Assembly (NCBI GenBank): GCA_030490835.1
Contig: CM059977.1
Span: 9,700,765 to 9,764,764, forward strand
Reading direction: 5' to 3'
DNA from: Annona cherimola
Lineage: Eukaryota > Streptophyta > Magnoliopsida > Magnoliales > Annonaceae
DNA length: 64,000 bases
Part shown: piece by piece, positions 60,884 through 64,000 of the stretch
Position numbering within the stretch: position 1 is the stretch's first letter
Layout: each line of letters starts with the position of its first letter
Notes under the pieces: model-generated
Told to the model about the DNA's origin: nothing
Databases searched by the model: none
What the model saw: the letters and a program-made list of their open reading frames with translations, nothing else
Made by a program: the position numbers and the translations under genes

Positions 60884-62542
60884 ATAGGCCTTGAATCATA
60901 CAACAGAATACCCCCCGCTTACGGCTAACTTGGCATACATGTACAACTGCCCCCGCCCACTTCCTCCTAATCTACACTGGAACATTAAGATCTGGTGCCG
61001 CTACTTCGATGATGCTAGCCTCATGCGGGCTCTCCTGCAATCGCAATGCGAGCTGAAGGTTCCACAGCACATCCTCCATGGATGGCCGGTCCACCCCACG
61101 ATCCGATAAACACTTCTCGACAGTATCGATGAAGGTATTCAAGCACTCTCGCATGATCTTCCCTTTTAGATGGGGATCTATGATCTCTTCCACCATGCCC
61201 TTGTTCTTGTTATGTAAGGCCCAATTCGCCAACCATTCCTCGTCCTCGGGCAATGCATGGTTCAAACCTGGACGCCCGCAAAGGGCTTCGAATAGCACCA
61301 CCCCAAATGAGTACACGTCCGACTTGTGGGTCAACCTTTGGTAACGAAAGTATTCTGGATCTAGATACCCAAAGATGCCTTTCACCATGGTGCTAACATG
61401 GGTGTCATCTTCATTGAGGCTCATCTTTGATAGGCCAAAATCGGAGACCTTGGCGACCCACATCTCATCGAGGAGGATGTTGGTGCTTTTCACGTCGCGG
61501 TGGATGATGGAGAGATTAGTCCCTCGGTAGAGAAAGTGCAGACCGCAGGCAGCCCCAAAGAAGATTTCTAGCCTCTGGTTCCAAGGCAAGGGTGGCTTTT
61601 GAGAACTGCACAGATGGTCTCGGAAGCTCCCGTGAGACATGTAGTCGTAAACGAGGATCATCTCTGAATTTTCATGGCAAAAACCAATGAGGGAGACAAG
61701 GTGGCAGTGGCGTAATCTAGAAAGCATCTCAATCTCCGCCTGGAACTCGCGCAACCCCTGATTAGATGAAGAATTTGCGCGTTTGATGGCTACGTGCGTT
61801 GTTTCGTTGTCGATGGCTCCCCTGTAGACCTTGTCGAAGCCGCCAACACCGAGGAGGAGAGCTTCGTCGAAGTCGTTGGTGGCCTTTTTGATCTCCGCGA
61901 AGGAGAAGTGGCTGCAGAGATTGGAAGGCAGGGAGGAGGTGTGGCTCCTCGTGGTGGTAGCCGTCTTCGCGGACACTGCGCTGCGGGACTTTGCATACGG
62001 ACTGAAGGGGCCCCACCCAGACGGTCCGTCGTTGCTGGCCTGGGCGTCCTTCTGCTGCCTCCACCGCCGGTAGAAAACAGCGCACGCAAGAAAGCCAAGG
62101 CAAACACCGCAACGGCACCCACCGCAGCCCCCACCACAGTAGGCATCCGACTATTCTTCCCACTTGGTCTCTTGACTGGATTAGGGTCGCCTTCTTTTCT
62201 CTCTGGGATGAGGGGATTCGGACTGGCGAGGTTGAAATTAGCTCGGTCGCTGAGCTTGAAGACCTCGACGCCATTTAGAAGGGCGTCGACATACTTAGTC
62301 TTAGTTGCCAGCTGCGGATGGAGCGCCAGCCAGAGATCTTGGGGCGGCCCTTGGGGAACGATGACGGTGTAATCCTGATAGATGGGAACCTCGTTCTGCT
62401 CGATCCCTGTATCATCATATGCCCAGGTAATCACATCAGCCTCGACCTCGGCCGTCCGGTTGTTGATGAAGATCGTGAACACCCTCTGATTCTCCGTGTA
62501 AATGATTGATTGTGTCTCGCAGAAATGGAGCCTGACCAGGTA
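60884..62542 (-). pseudogene. Truncated, frameshifted third CrRLK1L kinase copy
   Basis: The duplicate runs from the 3' flank (60884; equivalent to 40127 at copy 2) through kinase, juxtamembrane, membrane span and only the last part of the malectin-like domain, ending at about 62542. The kinase frame 60972-61976 and the ectodomain frame 61790-62572 are separated by a one-base deletion at about 62099-62101. The glycine loop reads [11 protein letters not shown] (the last Gly of the loop is lost), and ICIGAA has become IFFGAA. HRDVK and DFG remain. It lacks signal peptide, most of the ectodomain and promoter, so no receptor can be made. A truncated kinase frame without membrane anchor starting at 61976 is conceivable but unsupported. 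Confidence 0.9.
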
Positions 62543-62730
62543 TGTTGATATGAATCTGCTTGCAAAGCACACTACAGATTCAATTCCCGCTGATAGTTTT
62601 CATGCAATGGGGTTCCTCTTAGGGAGGGAACATCTCCTCATATCTTGATTTACAAGAAACAGAATCCACACCCTCAGAACCGAGTAAACACTTATTTATA
62701 TCCCACAGTCTACGCTCAACAAATCCTAAC
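62543..62730 (-). mobile_element. Possible LTR inserted in the kinase pseudogene
   Basis: Kinase homology stops exactly where TGTTGATATG begins (62543). On the minus strand this end reads CATATCAACA, a typical LTR end. A TATA-like GATATAAATAAG lies at about 62692-62703, followed upstream by TGTTAGGATTTGTTGAG (about 62714-62730), a usual start of copia-type LTRs. A candidate 5-bp target site is AGGTA at 62538-62542. The partner LTR, if any, would be outside the window. Confidence 0.4.
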
Positions 62731-62835
62731 AAACTGGATATGGCATGTGCTAATGCCGCTGGAGCCTGGGGCTCGTTTAAGTGCTCTGACCGGCCCTGCT
62801 CTTGATGGACGCCCTTTAAAGGAATTCCATCCATA

Positions 62836-64000
62836 TCATTCCCGCCGGGCTGAAGAACCTGGTCCTCTAAGTTCTACGCTCAGCCAGTGAGAGATTACAG
62901 TCGTGCAAACCAGTGGACGCATGCAGTTGTCGTCTCTAATGTCATCTACAAACAACTCGAATTTGATTACTGCAGCTGGAGTATCGTTGCGTCCCAACAT
63001 TCTTCCCCGCAGGAAAGTGTTGCGCACGAGTGAAGCAGGTGATCGATTTGCATTGACTGAACCCAAAAATTCGGCCCTGTTGGATTTCCCTCCTATGCGT
63101 TTCCGTGGCTTATAGGAGAAGCCCCTTCGCAAAGAGGTCCCTTCCAATCCGATTGGAGCCACCAAATTCTCTGTTCTTGAGAGGGAGAAGATCATCGGAA
63201 GACGACAAGAACAGATCATTGTGTCGGAAATGGCTGAATCCGACACCCCTCCCGGATCCCAAATTTGTCGTGACCATTTCATTCTCACCTGCCTTGCATT
63301 TTCTCCTGGATCCCATCCTATGCATGGCTGGCGTTGCTGCACCGAATGAATCTCATCTATCTTTTTCTTGTTAGCCAGTCGATACATGATTCTCGTGAGT
63401 GCCGGAGGAAGAAGATGATATACAGAACCACCAAATTCATCTTTGTCGTCACTTGGTAGTACCGATCTAGGAAGAGCTAGTGTATTCTTACTAGTTGAAA
63501 CACGAGCAGAACCCCGCGAGATTTTGCCAAATCTAAGAGCCTTTGCTGAGAACAGTATTTGCTCGCCCTTTCCTTCTTGCCGAGGAAGCTGCAACCTCCC
63601 ACGCCCGCCGCTAAGAGTTGTGCAGTTGAGAGGTTGAACTCGACTCGTGTGTTTGGAGCCAAACAAGTTGAGAAGCCGAGGAAGGGTGTTGGTAGGATTG
63701 CCACTTGAGTTCTCCCCCTGACCTTTTGCGTCATCCTCTTCCTTTGGTTGTTTCTCCACTTTACTTGATAATGACAGTAGCCTACCCTCCTCCTGCGGTG
63801 GCTGATGAAACTTCTTAGACCATTCCAAAATCAAATGTTTTCCCATCGATTGCTTTTCCATCTCGATAGGTGTAACAGGTGCGAGCAGGGAATCCACATT
63901 ATCCTCGTCTTTGGCCTTACCCATGTGACTCATTGTCGCTCTTGTAGGCATAGGCGATGGTTTTTTTCCGCACTGCCTTCCATAGTAGTGACCGCCACCC
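62836..64000 (-). CDS. Unrecognised long open frame, runs off the right edge
   Basis: The frame is open from the window edge to 62836; the first Met is at 63951, giving 371 residues from there, but codons before it (GGGHYYGRQCGKKPSPMP) are also open, so the exon likely starts outside. The composition is hydrophilic and basic with KEEDDAKGQGENSSG-like stretches. I recognise no domain. A good splice donor GGCAG/GTGAGA (intron from 63288) could end the exon after DPGENARQ, leaving the rest as intron. It may be a host gene exon or part of the element suggested at 62543. Confidence 0.35.
   Translation of the reverse strand, partial: GGGHYYGRQCGKKPSPMPTRATMSHMGKAKDEDNVDSLLAPVTPIEMEKQSMGKHLILEWSKKFHQPPQEEGRLLSLSSKVEKQPKEEDDAKGQGENSSGNPTNTLPRLLNLFGSKHTSRVQPLNCTTLSGGRGRLQLPRQEGKGEQILFSAKALRFGKISRGSARVSTSKNTLALPRSVLPSDDKDEFGGSVYHLLPPALTRIMYRLANKKKIDEIHSVQQRQPCIGWDPGENARQVRMKWSRQIWDPGGVSDSAISDTMICSCRLPMIFSLSRTENLVAPIGLEGTSLRRGFSYKPRKRIGGKSNRAEFLGSVNANRSPASLVRNTFLRGRMLGRNDTPAAVIKFELFVDDIRDDNCMRPLVCTTVISHWLSVELRGPGSSARRE

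Noticed and set aside
61790..62572. 260-aa minus-strand frame as a separate gene
   Set aside because: It is the ectodomain part of the third kinase copy, shifted out of frame by one base; its last third is read in the wrong frame.

Overview
The window is nuclear DNA of a flowering plant. It carries an intron-containing plant E2 ubiquitin-conjugating enzyme gene, FERONIA-type malectin-like receptor kinases, and typical plant transposable elements (Tat-lineage Ty3/gypsy, plant L1-type LINEs, hAT, TRIM, SINE, foldback MITEs) in AT-rich intergenic DNA with GC-richer exons. The sequence does not let me name the species.

Layout, left to right. 1-4450: AT-rich intergenic DNA with a palindromic foldback (1693-2075), a SINE with a 17-bp target duplication (2411-2726) and an array of AT-rich MITE-like units (about 2780-4400). 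4450-12110: one UBC8/10-type E2 gene on the + strand (four coding exons, 148 aa), with a (GA)18 leader, a probable 5'UTR intron and a very recent 447-bp tandem duplication in its last intron. 12268-16899: a roughly 2-kb segment present twice in direct orientation, with a GC-rich hAT-like fragment at the junction. 17686-20850: a FERONIA-like receptor kinase gene (- strand, 904 aa) that looks intact. 22-27.8 kb: paired dispersed repeat, nested foldback MITEs and a decayed LINE (- strand). 27.97-34.21 kb: a nearly complete but broken LINE (+ strand). 34.32-35.69 kb: a non-autonomous hAT element with perfect TIRs and TSD. 36.65-37.16 kb: a degenerate LRR end of an NLR disease-resistance gene (- strand). 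37.89-38.29 kb: a TRIM element. 40.2-42.76 kb: a second receptor kinase (846 aa, no FER-type tail). 43.28-57.03 kb: a complete, young Tat-lineage LTR retrotransposon on the - strand, with gag-pol on the - strand and a decayed plant-mobile-domain gene on the + strand. 57.03-60.88 kb: remains of another, + strand, LTR element. 60.97-62.54 kb: a truncated, frameshifted third receptor-kinase copy, cut off by a probable LTR insertion. 62.5-64 kb: an unrecognised long open frame running off the right edge.

Host genes that probably function are the E2 enzyme, the FERONIA-like kinase and, less certainly, the second kinase. The three kinases are one local family at different stages: intact, intact in coding sequence but with its upstream region replaced, and pseudogene. 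Most remaining DNA is transposons, several nested or inserted beside these genes. No clearly new biological system stands out. The strongest less-expected signals are a 19-bp near-perfect palindrome repeated three times inside the Tat element, the contrast between its nearly identical LTRs and heavily broken polyprotein, a hidden NLR remnant, and mosaic ancestry of the receptor-kinase copies.
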